Source: Trichomonas vaginalis G3
Lineage: Eukaryota > Parabasalia > Trichomonadida > Trichomonadidae
Reading direction: 5' to 3'
Assembly (NCBI RefSeq): GCF_026262505.1
Contig: NC_067204.1
Span: 5,985,797 to 6,049,796 of the forward strand
Length of the DNA stretch: 64,000 bases
This document shows, in pieces, positions 18,797 through 30,656 of this stretch (position 1 is its first letter; each line of letters starts with the position of its first letter). The notes beneath the pieces are model-generated. The model worked only from the letters and a program-made list of their open reading frames with translations, made no database searches and was not told where the DNA came from. The translations under genes were made by a program, and so were the position numbers.

Positions 18797-18832
18797 AGGG
18801 TAGAAATGAGGGTAGATCTACCCTTCTACCCT
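18797..18832. repeat. Variant palindrome with GGGTA half-sites
   Basis: Same architecture as the GGTGA modules, but all half-sites are changed together: outer AGGGTAGAA, core AGGGTAGATCTACCCT (18809-18824), outer TTCTACCCT. The flanks (TTCATGA before; AAAATATATTTTTGGGTCATTTACACTC after) are those of the normal module. Confidence 0.85.
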
Positions 18833-21800
18833 AAAATATATTTTTGGGTCATTTACACTCATTACGATGAAATCTTGACAAAGTCTTGACAAAGTATTTA
18901 CGATGAAATCATGACAAAACATATACGAAGAAGTCTTGACAAAACATTTACGATGAAATCATAACAAAGCATTTACGATGAAGTCTTGACAAAGCATTTA
19001 CGATGAAATTATGACAAAACATTTACGATGAAATCATGACAAAACATTTACGATGAAATCATAACAAAACATTTACGAAGAAACCTTGACAAATCATTTA
19101 CGAAGAAGTCATGACAAAGCATATACGATGAAATCATGACAAAACATATACGAAGAAATCTTGACGAAGCATTTACGATGAAGTTTTGACAAAACATATA
19201 TGATGAAGTCATGATAAAACATTTACGACGAAGTCATGATAAAACATTTACGAAGAAGTCATGACAAAGCATATACGATGAAACCTTGACAAATTCATGA
19301 GGGTGAAAAATTAGGTGAGAAAACAGGTGAGATCTCACCTCTTCACCTAAACATTATTTTTGGGTCATTTACACTCATTACGAAGAAACCTTGACAAATC
19401 ATTTACGACGAAGTCATGACAAAGCATATACGATGAAATCATGACAAAACATATACGAAGAAATCTTGACGAAGCATTTACGATGAAATCTTGACGAAGC
19501 ATTTACGATGAAGTTTTGACAAAACATATATGATGAAGTCATGACAAAACATATACCAAGAAACCTTGACAAATCATTTACGAAGAAGTCATGACAAAGC
19601 ATATACGATGAAATCATGACAAATTCATGAGGGTGAAAAATTAGGTGAGAAAACAGGTGAGATCTCACCTCTTCACCTAAACATTATTTTTGGGTCATTT
19701 ACACTCATTACGAAGAAACCTTGACAAATCATTTACGACGAAGTCATGACAAAGCATATACGATGAAATCATGACAAATTCATGAGGGTGAAAAATTAGG
19801 TGAGAAAACAGGTGAGATCTCACCTCTTCACCTAAACATTATTTTTGGGTCATTTACACTCATTACGAAGAAACCTTGACAAATCATTTACGACGAAGTC
19901 ATGACAAAGCATATACGATGAAATCATGACAAAACATATACGAAGAAATCTTGACGAAGCATTTACGATGAAGTTTTGACAAAGCATATACGATGAAACC
20001 TTGACAAATTCATGAGGGTGAAAAATTAGGTGAGAAAACAGGTGAGATCTCACCTCTTCACCTAAACATTATTTTTGGGTCATTTACACTCATTACGATG
20101 AAATCATAACAAATCATTTACGATGAAGTCTTGACAAAGCATATACGATGAAGTCATGACAAAACATATACGAAGAAATCTTGACGAAGCATTTACGATG
20201 AAGTTTTGACAAAACATATATGATGAAGTCATGACAAAACATATACCAAGAAGTCATGACAAAGCATATACGATGAAACCTTGACAAATTCATGAGGGTG
20301 AAAAATTAGGTGAGAAAACAGGTGAGATCTCACCTCTTCACCTAAACATTATTTTTGGGTCATTTACACTCATTACGAAGAAACCTTGACAAATCATTTA
20401 CGAAGAAGTCATGACAAAGCATATACGATGAAATCATGACAAAACATATACGAAGAAATCTTGACGAAGCATTTACGATGAAGTTTTGACAAAACATATA
20501 TGATGAAGTCATGACAAAACATATACCAAGAAACCTTGACAAATCATTTACGAAGAAGTCATGACAAAGCATATACGATGAAATCATGACAAATTCATGA
20601 GGGTGAAAAATTAGGTGAGAAAACAGGTGAGATCTCACCTCTTCACCTAAACATTATTTTTGGGTCATTTACACTCATTACGAAGAAACCTTGACAAATC
20701 ATTTACGACGAAGTCATGACAAAGCATATACGATGAAATCATGACAAAACATATACGAAGAAATCTTGACGAAGCATTTACGATGAAATCATAACAAAGC
20801 ATTTACGATGAAGTTTTGACAAAACATATATGATGAAGTCATGACAAAACATATACCAAGAAACCTTGACAAATCATTTACGAAGAAGTCATGACAAAGC
20901 ATATACGATGAAACCTTGACAAATTCATGAGGGTGAAAAATTAGGTGAGAAAACAGGTGAGATCTCACCTCTTCACCTAAACATTATTTTTGGGTCATTT
21001 ACACTCATTACGAAGAAACCTTGACAAATCATTTACGAAGAAGTCATGACAAAGCATATACGATGAAACCTTAACAAATTCATGAGGGTGAAAAATTAGG
21101 TGAGAAAACAGGTGAGATCTCACCTCTTCACCTAAACATTATTTTTGGGTCATTTACACTCATTACGAAGAAACCTTGACAAATCATTTACGACGAAGTC
21201 ATGACAAAGCATATACGATGAAATCATGACAAAACATATACGAAGAAATCTTGACGAAGCATTTACGATGAAGTTTTGACAAAACATATACGATGAAACC
21301 TTGACAAATTCATGAGGGTGAAAAAATTAGGTGAGAAAACAGGTGAGATCTCACCTCTTCACCTAAACATTATTTTTGGGTCATTTACACTCATTACGAT
21401 GAAATCATAACAAATCATTTACGATGAAGTCTTGACAAAGCATATACGATGAAGTCATGACAAAACATATACGAAGAAATCTTGACGAAGCATTTACGAT
21501 GAAGTTTTGACAAAACATATATGATGAAGTCATGACAAAACATATACCAAGAAGTCATGACAAAGCATATACGATGAAACCTTGACAAATTCATGAGGGT
21601 GAAAAATTAGGTGAGAAAACAGGTGAGATCTCACCTCTTCACCTAAACATTATTTTTGGGTCATTTACACTCATTACGAAGAAACCTTGACAAATCATTT
21701 ACGAAGAAGTCATGACAAAGCATATACGATGAAATCATGACAAAACATATACGAAGAAATCTTGACGAAGCATTTACGATGAAATCATAACAAAGCATTT

Positions 21801-24394
21801 ACGATGAAGTCATGACAAAACATATACCAAGAAACCTTGACAAATCATTTACGAAGAAGTCATGACAAAGCATATACGATGAAATCATGACAAATTCATG
21901 AGGGTGAAAAATTAGGTGAGAAAACAGGTGAGATCTCACCTCTTCACCTAAACATTATTTTTGGGTCATTTACACTCATTACGAAGAAACCTTGACAAAT
22001 CATTTACGAAGAAGTCATGACAAAGCATATACGATGAAATCATGACAAATTCATGAGGGTGAAAAATTAGGTGAGAAAACAGGTGAGATCTCACCTCTTC
22101 ACCTAAACATTATTTTTGGGTCATTTACACTCATTACGAAGAAACCTTGACAAATCATTTACGACGAAGTCATGACAAAGCATATACGATGAAATCATGA
22201 CAAAACATATACGAAGAAATCTTGACGAAGCATTTACGATGAAATCTTGACGAAGCATTTACGATGAAGTTTTGACAAAACATATATGATGAAGTCATGA
22301 CAAAACATATACCAAGAAACCTTGACAAATCATTTACGAAGAAGTCATGACAAAGCATATACGATGAAATCATGACAAATTCATGAGGGTGAAAAATTAG
22401 GTGAGAAAACAGGTGAGATCTCACCTCTTCACCTAAACATTATTTTTGGGTCATTTACACTCATTACGAAGAAACCTTGACAAATCATTTACGAAGAAGT
22501 CATGACAAAGCATATACGATGAAATCATGACAAATTCATGAGGGTGAAAAATTAGGTGAGAAAACAGGTGAGATCTCACCTCTTCACCTAAACATTATTT
22601 TTGGGTCATTTACACTCATTACGAAGAAACCTTGACAAATCATTTACGACGAAGTCATGACAAAGCATATACGATGAAATCATGACAAAACATATACGAA
22701 GAAATCTTGACGAAGCATTTACGATGAAATCTTGACGAAGCATTTACGATGAAGTTTTGACAAAACATATATGATGAAGTCATGACAAAACATATACCAA
22801 GAAACCTTGACAAATCATTTACGAAGAAGTCATGACAAAGCATATACGATGAAACCTTGACAAATTCATGAGGGTGAAAAATTAGGTGAGAAAACAGGTG
22901 AGATCTCACCTCTTCACCTAAACATTATTTTTGGGTCATTTACACTCATTACGAAGAAACCTTGACAAATCATTTACGAAGAAGTCATGACAAAGCATAT
23001 ACGATGAAACCTTAACAAATTCATGAGGGTGAAAAATTAGGTGAGAAAACAGGTGAGATCTCACCTCTTCACCTAAACATTATTTTTGGGTCATTTACAC
23101 TCATTACGAAGAAACCTTGACAAATCATTTACGACGAAGTCATGACAAAGCATATACGATGAAGTCATGACAAAACATATACGAAGAAATCTTGACGAAG
23201 CATTTACGATGAAGTTTTGACAAAACATATACGATGAAACCTTGACAAATTCATGAGGGTGAAAAATTAGGTGAGAAAACAGGTGAGATCTCACCTCTTC
23301 ACCTAAACATTATTTTTGGGTCATTTACACTCATTACGAAGAAACCTTGACAAATCATTTACGACGAAGTCATGACAAAGCATATACGATGAAGTCATGA
23401 CAAAACATATACGATGAAGTTTTGACAAAACATATATGATGAAGTCATGACAAAACATATACCAAGAAACCTTGACAAATCATTTACGAAGAAGTCATGA
23501 CAAAGCATATACGATGAAACCTTGACAAATTCATGAGGGTGAAAAATTAGGTGAGAAAACAGGTGAGATCTCACCTCTTCACCTAAACATTATTTTTGGG
23601 TCATTTACACTCATTACGAAGAAACCTTGACAAATCATTTACGAAGAAGTCATGACAAAGCATATACGATGAAATCATGACAAAACATATACGAAGAAAT
23701 CTTGACGAAGCATTTACGATGAAGTTTTGACAAAACATATATGATGAAGTCATGACAAAACATTTACGATGAAACCTTAACAAATTCATGAGGGTGAAAA
23801 ATTAGGTGAGAAAACAGGTGAGATCTCACCTCTTCACCTAAACATTATTTTTGGGTCATTTACACTCATTACGAAGAAGTCATGACAAAGCATATACGAT
23901 GAAGTCATGACAAAACATATACGATGAAGTCTTGACAAAGTCTTGACAAAACATTTACGATGAAATCTTGACAAAACATTTACGATGAAATCTTGACAAA
24001 ACATTTACGAAGAAATCTTGACAAAGCATATACGAAGAAATCTTGACAAAACATATACGATGAAACCTTGACAAAGTATTTATGTTTAGTTTCGATGAAA
24101 TCTTGACAAAACATTTACGATGAAATCATGACAAAGTATTTACGATGAAGTTTTGACAAATCATTTACGATGAAGTCATGACAAAGTCTTGACAAAACAT
24201 TTACGAAGAAATCTTGACAAAACATTTACGATGAAGTCATGACAAATCATTTACGATGAAGTCATGACAAAACATATACGATGAAGTCATGACAAAACAT
24301 ATACGATGAAGTCATGACAAATCATTTACGAAGAAATCTTGACAAAGTATATATGATGAAATCATAACAAAACATTTACGATGAAATTCCTTTG

Positions 24395-24960
24395 TTGATG
24401 TTGTCTAAATGTCATGTTGTCAGTAATTTTAAGAGAAGTTAATTAACCTGGTAGCACATGGTAACATGGTAACACCTTCAGTTCTTCAAAAATAATTCAT
24501 AAATGCCTTCCTCCTTTCGTACCTGTTGTCAAAATGTCATGTTGTCAGTAATTTTAGGAGAAGTTAATTAACCTGGTGACATGGTGACGTGGTGACACTG
24601 AAAACATTTACGATGAAGTCATGACAAAACATTTACGATGAAATCTTGACAAAACATATACGATGAAGTCATGACAAATCATTTACGAAGAAATCTTGAC
24701 AAAGTATATATGATGAAATCATGACAAAGCATTTACGATGAAATTCCTTTGTTGATGTTGTCTAAATGTCATGTTGTCAGTAATTTTAAGAGAAGTTAAT
24801 TAACCTGGTAGCACATGGTAACATGGTAACACCTTCAGTTCTTCAAAAATAATTCATAAATGCCTTCCTCCTTTCGTACCTGTTGTCAAAATGTCATGTT
24901 GTCAGTAATTTTAGGAGAAGTTAATTAACCTGGTGACATGGTGACGTGGTGACACTGAAA
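24395..24960. repeat. Iteron blocks nested in the satellite, two 357-bp tandem copies
   Basis: Each copy contains a variant iteron set GGTAGCACATGGTAACATGG (24450 and 24807) and a normal set GGTGACATGGTGACGTGGTG (24575 and 24932), both in the same conserved frame (TTAATTAACCT before, ACACCTTCAGTTCTTC or ACACTGAAAAC after). These match the block at 3694-3914. Confidence 0.8.
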
Positions 24961-25224
24961 ACATTTACGATGAAGTCATGACAAAACATTTACGATGAAA
25001 TCTTGACAAAACATTTACGATGAAATCATGACAAAACATATACGATGAAATCTTGACAAAGCATATACGAAGAAATCATGACAAAGCATTTACGATGAAA
25101 TCATGACAAAACATTTACGATGAAATCATGACAAAACATTTACGAAGAAATCATGACAAAACATATACGAAGAAGTCATGACAAAGTGTTTACGAAGAAG
25201 TCATGACAAAGTGTTTACGAAGAA

Positions 25225-25232
25225 GTCTTGAC
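25225..25232. repeat. 8-bp target-site duplication, left
   Basis: GTCTTGAC, repeated at 26831-26838 on the other side of the inserted element. GTCTTGAC is a normal satellite string, so the insertion occurred inside the array. Confidence 0.65.
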
Positions 25233-26830
25233 TATAGATCCGTATTTTTCCCAAGTGAGCGGGGTATCTCCAATCCCAGCCCTATCGTCCTCCCAGTGTC
25301 AGTTTTCAATATAAAATCCAATTTTTTTTGAAAATAAAAATTTCGAGAAATTTTTCTGATTTTTTTTCTTTGATTTCAATAATTCAAAATAAATTTGGGA
25401 GTAAAAAGACACTATTTAATGAAATTCATATGAGTGAATGTGGATAAATACTCTCAAAACATACAATTTATCTATTTTTTCTTTATATTATCAACTAATT
25501 AGTGATAATTTTTTTTGAATCAGATTTTTTTTTCATTAAAAACATAATATATAACACAACAATGATGCACACATACGTATCTACACATCAAAATATAAAG
25601 CTTGTTTTGGTCTGGGCATCCCAACCCAAAATTCTTTAAAAATTGAATAAAATTGAATACTTGGGGCTGGGATACCCATCCCAAAACCGAATTGAATTTT
25701 TTGAATTAAAGAATATATTTATGTATTTATAATATACATGTGATGTCTATAAAAAATACTAAATTCTAAAAAAAATTCAATTTATTCAAAACGTATACTA
25801 AGTGATCACTTCATTAGTAGGATCAGCAATCCTACTAAATGGTGAGAACGCCACTAACTAAAAAGGGAGTCCTTGGAGCTCTTGATCTCTTGTCAGTAGA
25901 GTTCATAATGAGGCATGGCATCTACTGATTAGAGATCAGAGCAATCCTACCTTATCTTCAGGAGCTACAAAGCTCCTAATCGTTACGAGAGGGAGCCTTG
26001 GAGCTCCTGAAGCTCATCAGCAGAGGCTATTTACCATTTGGGCCTCTTCTGATGAAAGATGCGAAACACGTCTACGAACCAGGAGCTTCAAAGCTTCTAA
26101 TCCTTACTAAAGGGAGCTTTGGAGCTCCTGAGTCTCCATCAACAGAGTCCCAGATGGTAAATGTCCTTTGCTGATGAAAGATGCGAAACACATCTACGAA
26201 CCAGGAGCTCCAAAGCTCCTAATCCTTACGAAAGGGAGCTTTGGAGCTCCTGAAACTCCTTTTACTATAAAATAGGACAGTTTTCTTCTGAGGTTCTCAT
26301 CAAATCTAAGACTTCAGAAGAAAGCTGTCCTATCAATGTATACTTACACTCTCATGGACTACAAGTGTACAATTTTAAGGCAGAGATTATCCGAGGCCTC
26401 TCATCAAATGAGGGACCTCGGATAATCTCTACCTTAAGTAGTCAAATAACTTTTCTCACTATTTAGGAACAAAAGAACAAGAGTTGGAGTACTTTAAGGC
26501 AAGATTCTTCCGAAATCTCTCATCGAATGAGAGACTTCGGAAGGACCTTGCCAAATCCTTGAACGCCAATATCCTTGGAACTGAGCTAGAACCAGGGAGA
26601 AGTAGCATACTATAGAGCACGATGGTAATCTCGGAAATGCTTATATCGCCCCAAGCACAATATTTAAGAAGTCTAACTCATATATACAAGAAGTCAGGCT
26701 GAATAGATATTGTGCATATGGTTTGCAGAACTCTCATGATATTTAAAATTCATGTTATCCCAAAAAAGGTGACACTTTGGGTGTATCGTCCATCCCAGGG
26801 ATGCAAAAATCACATCACCTTGGATCTATA
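25233..26830. mobile_element. 1598-bp non-coding element built of hairpins
   Basis: Inserted in the satellite with 9-bp terminal inverted repeats TATAGATCC/GGATCTATA and an 8-bp target duplication GTCTTGAC. No open frame of note. The left ~570 bp is AT-rich with CCAATCCCAGCCC and CCCAACCCA motifs; the centre and right hold at least six strong hairpins: 25960-26008, 26081-26129, 26203-26251, 26275-26331, 26376-26435 and about 26497-26552. The first three are variants of one hairpin (AGGAGCTCCAAAGCTCC ... GGAGCTTTGGAGCTCCT). An 8-bp duplication suggests a hAT-type or similar DNA transposon moved it in trans; the superfamily is not certain. Confidence 0.7.
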
Positions 26831-27040
26831 GTCTTGACAAAACATATACGAAGAAGTCTTGACAAAGTGTTTACGTTTAGTTTCGATGCAGTTTGACAAA
26901 GCATTTACGATGAAGTTTTGACAAATCATTTACGATGAAGTCATGACAAAGTCTTGACAAAACATTTACGAAGAAATCTTGACAAAACATTTACGATGAA
27001 GTCTTGACAAAACATTTACGACGAAGTTTATACAATAATG
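26831..27040 (+). repeat. Satellite array, continuation after the insertion
   Basis: Begins with the second GTCTTGAC target copy and continues the 25-bp units of block B to about 27030, where they fade into unique sequence before the HNH gene. Confidence 0.85.
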
Positions 27041-27097
27041 TTAGTCATGAATGTTTGTCCTACGTGTTGGCGTTAGTGTTGAAAAATAATGTTTGTC

Positions 27098-27802
27098 CTA
27101 CATGAAGCCGTACAAGCGTTTGAATTTGTTTATAAATAAAATTACACTCTTGTTTTCTGTATCTATCATACAAACATAAGCAGCACCTGTTTTTGTAAAG
27201 TTTATATGAAGTTTTCGATAGTTAGGACCTGTATAATAATAGAATGCGTCCTCATTCTCAACATAGTAGTAGAACTCAAACGAATGCTTACCATAATCTG
27301 TTATTTCAACAGCTTCGTCAGATATTTCATCAACGAACTCATAAACTATATCGCCATACTTGCTTTTATTTCTATTGTTTTCAGATCTAGAACACCAACG
27401 AAGGTTTGAGATTCTGTTGTCCGTTCTATCATGATTTATATGGTCTATTTCTATCAAATTGTTTGGATTTTCAATCCACTGTTCTGCAATAATTCTATGC
27501 TTTAAGTACTTTTTGTTGTTTAAACTAAGCATAATGTAACCATAATTATTTAAGCATTCACTCATAATATGTTTGTCTTTCTTTCGACGAATAGTAAAAG
27601 GATATGTCGTACAAATCTCATAATCTTCATGATTTCTCAATGTTTCCCATTGAGTTTGTTCCCCACTAACGTTCTCATTGACGTCCTCAATATCTTCTTC
27701 CTCACTGAACTCGTCAATATTTTCACTAGCTCCTTCTGTAATGTTTTCATCGGCATTGTCATTGACTTCTTCTGTAATGTTAGATGTTGTTGTTTCGCTC
27801 AT
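27098..27802 (-). CDS. HNH endonuclease with acidic N-terminus and C-terminal extra domain
   Basis: Second HNH nuclease of the window, 234 residues. An acidic, low-complexity N-terminus (about 1-50, rich in E, N, D and T) precedes a NUMOD4-like part (W-E-T-L-R-N-H-E-D-Y-E-I) and the HNH core at about 100-145: H-R-I-I-A-E-Q-W-I-E-N-P, I-D-H-I-N-H-D-R-T-D-N, I-S-N-L-R-W-C-S-R-S-E-N-N-R-N. The last ~75 residues carry the same extra domain as the nuclease at 8569-9135. The ATG at 27802 is the natural start. It looks whole. It diverges from the primase-helicase region, as expected for a homing gene placed beside replication genes. Confidence 0.8.
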   Translation of the reverse strand: MSETTTSNITEEVNDNADENITEGASENIDEFSEEEDIEDVNENVSGEQTQWETLRNHEDYEICTTYPFTIRRKKDKHIMSECLNNYGYIMLSLNNKKYLKHRIIAEQWIENPNNLIEIDHINHDRTDNRISNLRWCSRSENNRNKSKYGDIVYEFVDEISDEAVEITDYGKHSFEFYYYVENEDAFYYYTGPNYRKLHINFTKTGAAYVCMIDTENKSVILFINKFKRLYGFM

Positions 27803-27902
27803 GTTCTTTCACTAATGTTAAAAAGTTATGTTGTACGAATTTTGAACAGAATTTAGAGCAGTTATGAAACAATGAAGTATTTTTACGCTATTGAAAGGAA
27901 CT

Positions 27903-30427
27903 ATGAGAGTGAAGTACATGACAGCAATGACAAAAGGAACTAATATCAAACCTAATGAAATCGCTCACGAGGACATAGAGCTTAACAAGTATTTTGTGGA
28001 GTATCTTATAAGTGAAGAGTATGTAAGACCTTACTTCATGTTTGACAGCATGAATGAGGATGTTATTTCATGGTTAAAGAATATAAGCAATGTTTTCGGT
28101 AAGTACGTCATAGATGACAAAGGTCTTGTTGTATTTTATGAGACAGCAATACGAACACAGGAACTAATGGATATTATGCACTCAACAGCAAAGAAAGGAT
28201 TTAGTACTATTGGCATGAATGAACATTGCAGGAATGACATATACAACCTATGCTCACGAAAGCCTTACACAAAAGCAATACAAATGATAGAACATAAGTG
28301 TCTAAGGTCAGCAAATGAAATCATTACTGTCAGTGGTTATGAAAGAACTGTTAGCAAAGATGAGTGGAAACAGCTATTCATATTAAGGAAGGACGTTGCT
28401 GAACTAGTTAAACCTGTTGCACAAACATTGTTTCAGATAAGACCAGCAATGACTAAGAACCCTTTGACCTTAGTCAATGAGACCATAGAGGTTGAAGATA
28501 ATGACATGAAAGAACTAGGAATGAATGAGAGAAGTTGTGAAGGATGTTTGAGTCAAAACACATGGTTCTTCAGAGCTGTTAAGAAACTTAGTAAAGAACG
28601 ACAGAAATATTTTATAGAGAAGTATTGCAAAGGATGTGTAAATGAATTGCTTGAAATAGAACTTAGAGACACTTTCACACTAAAGGACTTGAGGAGAAAT
28701 AAGTACATGAGTGAGAGGTATTGACATAGCTAGTGTTATAAATGACTTAAGAAGATGTGTTGTCGTTATTGACGGAGCACGTATGACATATCTAGTGAAA
28801 GATTATGATGGAATACGAGACACAACAACACTTGTGTCAGTAGATAGCAAGGAATTCAATAAGCTCATGAAGAGTGTTTATGTAGGACGTATTGAAGAGA
28901 AGGATGTGAACGCACTGATGATTTATGAAGCGGGTCAGAACAAGAACTATCTTATGAAGTCAGGCATGAGATTCTTTGACGAAAGAGATGACATTTACAG
29001 CTATTTCAGAGGATATGAGTATGAGGTACTGAATGAAGTAGATGAAAGCATTATTGAAGGATATTTGAAACATGTTCACGATGTCATATGTAATGAGGAT
29101 GAAGAGCTTTATGAGTATGTTTTGAACTGGTTCGCCTACATCGTTCAAAATCCTTGTGGAAAGACTGGAACAGTACTTTTGTTAATAGGAAAGCAAGGAA
29201 CTGGTAAGAATGTACTTAGTAATGTTCTATGCGAGCTCATTAGCAAGTACGCCAACAATAATATAACGGCAATAGAGAATGTGGTTGGTAGATTCAATGC
29301 TGCTATTGAGAACATGAAGCTCATCGTATGCAATGAACTAAGCTCATGCGATACGTCTAAGGTCATGAACCACGACGCACTAAAGTCAATAGTAACAGAG
29401 ACTCAGTTGGACTTAAATCAGAAGTGTCAGCCAGTAAGAAAGATAGAGAATGTTTGTAATATCATCATGATATCTAACAACTTCAACTCAGTAAAGATTG
29501 ACAAAGACGACAGAAGATTTGTTGTCATTGACGTAAGCAGCAGATACAAAGGAAATTACGAATATTTCTCAAATCTCATTGAAAGCTTTAATGAAGAGTT
29601 TTATTCAAACTTACTGACGTACTTCATGAAGAAAGATTTAAGTGAATTTGATGTAAGGAAGATACCATTCACCAGGGCTAAACAAGAACTCATCGAAATG
29701 AACAAAACACCTTACCAAATGTTTTACGAGGAGTTCTATGAAAAGTTTGTATCCGGATGGAATTGTACAGAGTGCTACAGAAGATATAAAGAATTTGCGA
29801 AGGAGAATGAATTCTTTGCATGTAGTTCAAATGTATTTGGTGGCAAGATGAGAGAATTTGTGAAGAGAAGTAGAAAGCGAGACGGTTCTGCAAGAAGTTA
29901 TATTTACGAAGCAAGTATGATATTAGAAGGTCGTGGAAAGAAAGAAACAGTGAATTATGAGGAAGTGCTTGAAAAATTCATGGAGTACATGGGAAGCAAT
30001 ATAACATACAACAAAGACATATACAGTGAGTTTAAGTACTACTGTGAACAGCATGAGATTGAAGTAATGAGTAAAGGAGACTTTGAAACGCTTATGAAAG
30101 ACAGTAAGGAGGTCGTTCATGAGAACAGTGTTGAAATAGTTCATGAGAACAGTGAGGAGGTCATACATGAATGCAATGATGAAATAGTTCACGATGTCGT
30201 TCGTGAAGAAGCCATTGCAACAAAGAATGATAAAGGATTTCATAGAACTTAACAAGGAGGAGTTTAAAGAAGGCTATGAAGTGAAAAGATGTGAAGAAGA
30301 TTTCTTGGCGTATTTGAAGAAAAAGAGACTAAAGCCAATGGCTCAAAATAAGTTTCAATCGATGTTTGAAAAGAAACGTTTGAGCTATGGTGGTGTAAGA
30401 AGCACATATTACTTTGTTAAGAAGTGA
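27903..30427 (+). pseudogene. Primase / superfamily 3 helicase region
   Basis: Replication gene region of element 2. The second half has a clear SF3 (D5/DUF5906-type) helicase: Walker A G-K-Q-G-T-G-K-N, Walker B L-I-V-C-N-E-L, sensor I N-I-I-M-I-S-N-N-F, and D-D-R-R-F-V-V-I-D-V. The first ~270 codons may hold a diverged primase part (Y-V-R-P-Y-F-M-F-D) and a cysteine cluster near the end. The 3' end (F-L-A-Y-L-K-K-K-R-L ... G-V-R-S-T-Y-Y-F-V-K-K) resembles the winged-helix tail of such proteins; before it lies a V-H-E-N-S-type repeat. I chose the ATG at 27903 (TTG upstream). The region seems broken in about two places. Confidence 0.75.
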
Positions 30428-30435
30428 GGACATTT

Positions 30436-30656
30436 ATTTTTGTCGTTAGTGTTGGAGTTTGTGTTTGTTGTTAGTGTTTGTCATTTGTGCTGAGGTTAGT
30501 ACTTGATGTTAGTGTTGGAGTTTGTGTTTGTTGTTAGTGTTTGTCATTTGTGCTGAGGTTAGTACTTGATGTTAGTGTTGGAGTTTGTGTTTGTCATTTG
30601 TGCTGAAGTTAGTACTTGTCGTTAGTGTTGGAGTTTGTGTTTGTTGTTAGTGAGAG
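30436..30656. repeat. G/T-rich tandem repeat
   Basis: About 3.5 copies of a ~63-bp unit built of GTTAGTGTTGGAGTTTGTGT, TTGTTGTTAGTG, TTTGTCATTTGTGCTGAGG and TTAGTACTTGATG, with some shortened copies. It shows strong strand asymmetry (G/T on the plus strand). The same GTTAGTG word starts shorter runs at about 27040-27090 and 31910-31985. Confidence 0.8.

Larger units (their letters stand above)
18541..25224 (+). repeat. 25-bp satellite array, block B, with higher-order repeats
   Basis: Same 25-bp unit as block A in the other orientation (CAAAGCATTTACGATGAAGT + CATGA). From about 19300 to 23870 the units are arranged into 150-330-bp higher-order repeats, each closed by the GGTGA palindrome and the linker TTTTTGGGTCATTTACACTC; I count about 19 palindromes. 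From about 24395 to 24960 two iteron blocks of 357-bp period are nested. Near-identity of the higher-order units suggests recent unequal exchange. No gene is supported inside. Confidence 0.9.

Noticed and set aside
17749-23789. Short open frames of 60-96 codons in the satellite, many with nearly the same translation
   Set aside because: They follow the 25-bp periodicity (three units give 25 codons), appear on whichever strand fits the array orientation, and start inside the palindrome. They are by-products of the repeat.
16818-25224. CRISPR-like array (many short repeats with regular spacing)
   Set aside because: Units are contiguous and all variable parts come from a small set of repeated states; there are no unique spacers, no leader and no cas genes, and the host is eukaryotic.
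25233-26830. Group of tRNA- or snRNA-like genes suggested by the hairpins
   Set aside because: No cloverleaf with T-loop GTTCRA, no snRNA boxes; the unit as a whole has transposon-type ends and a target duplication.
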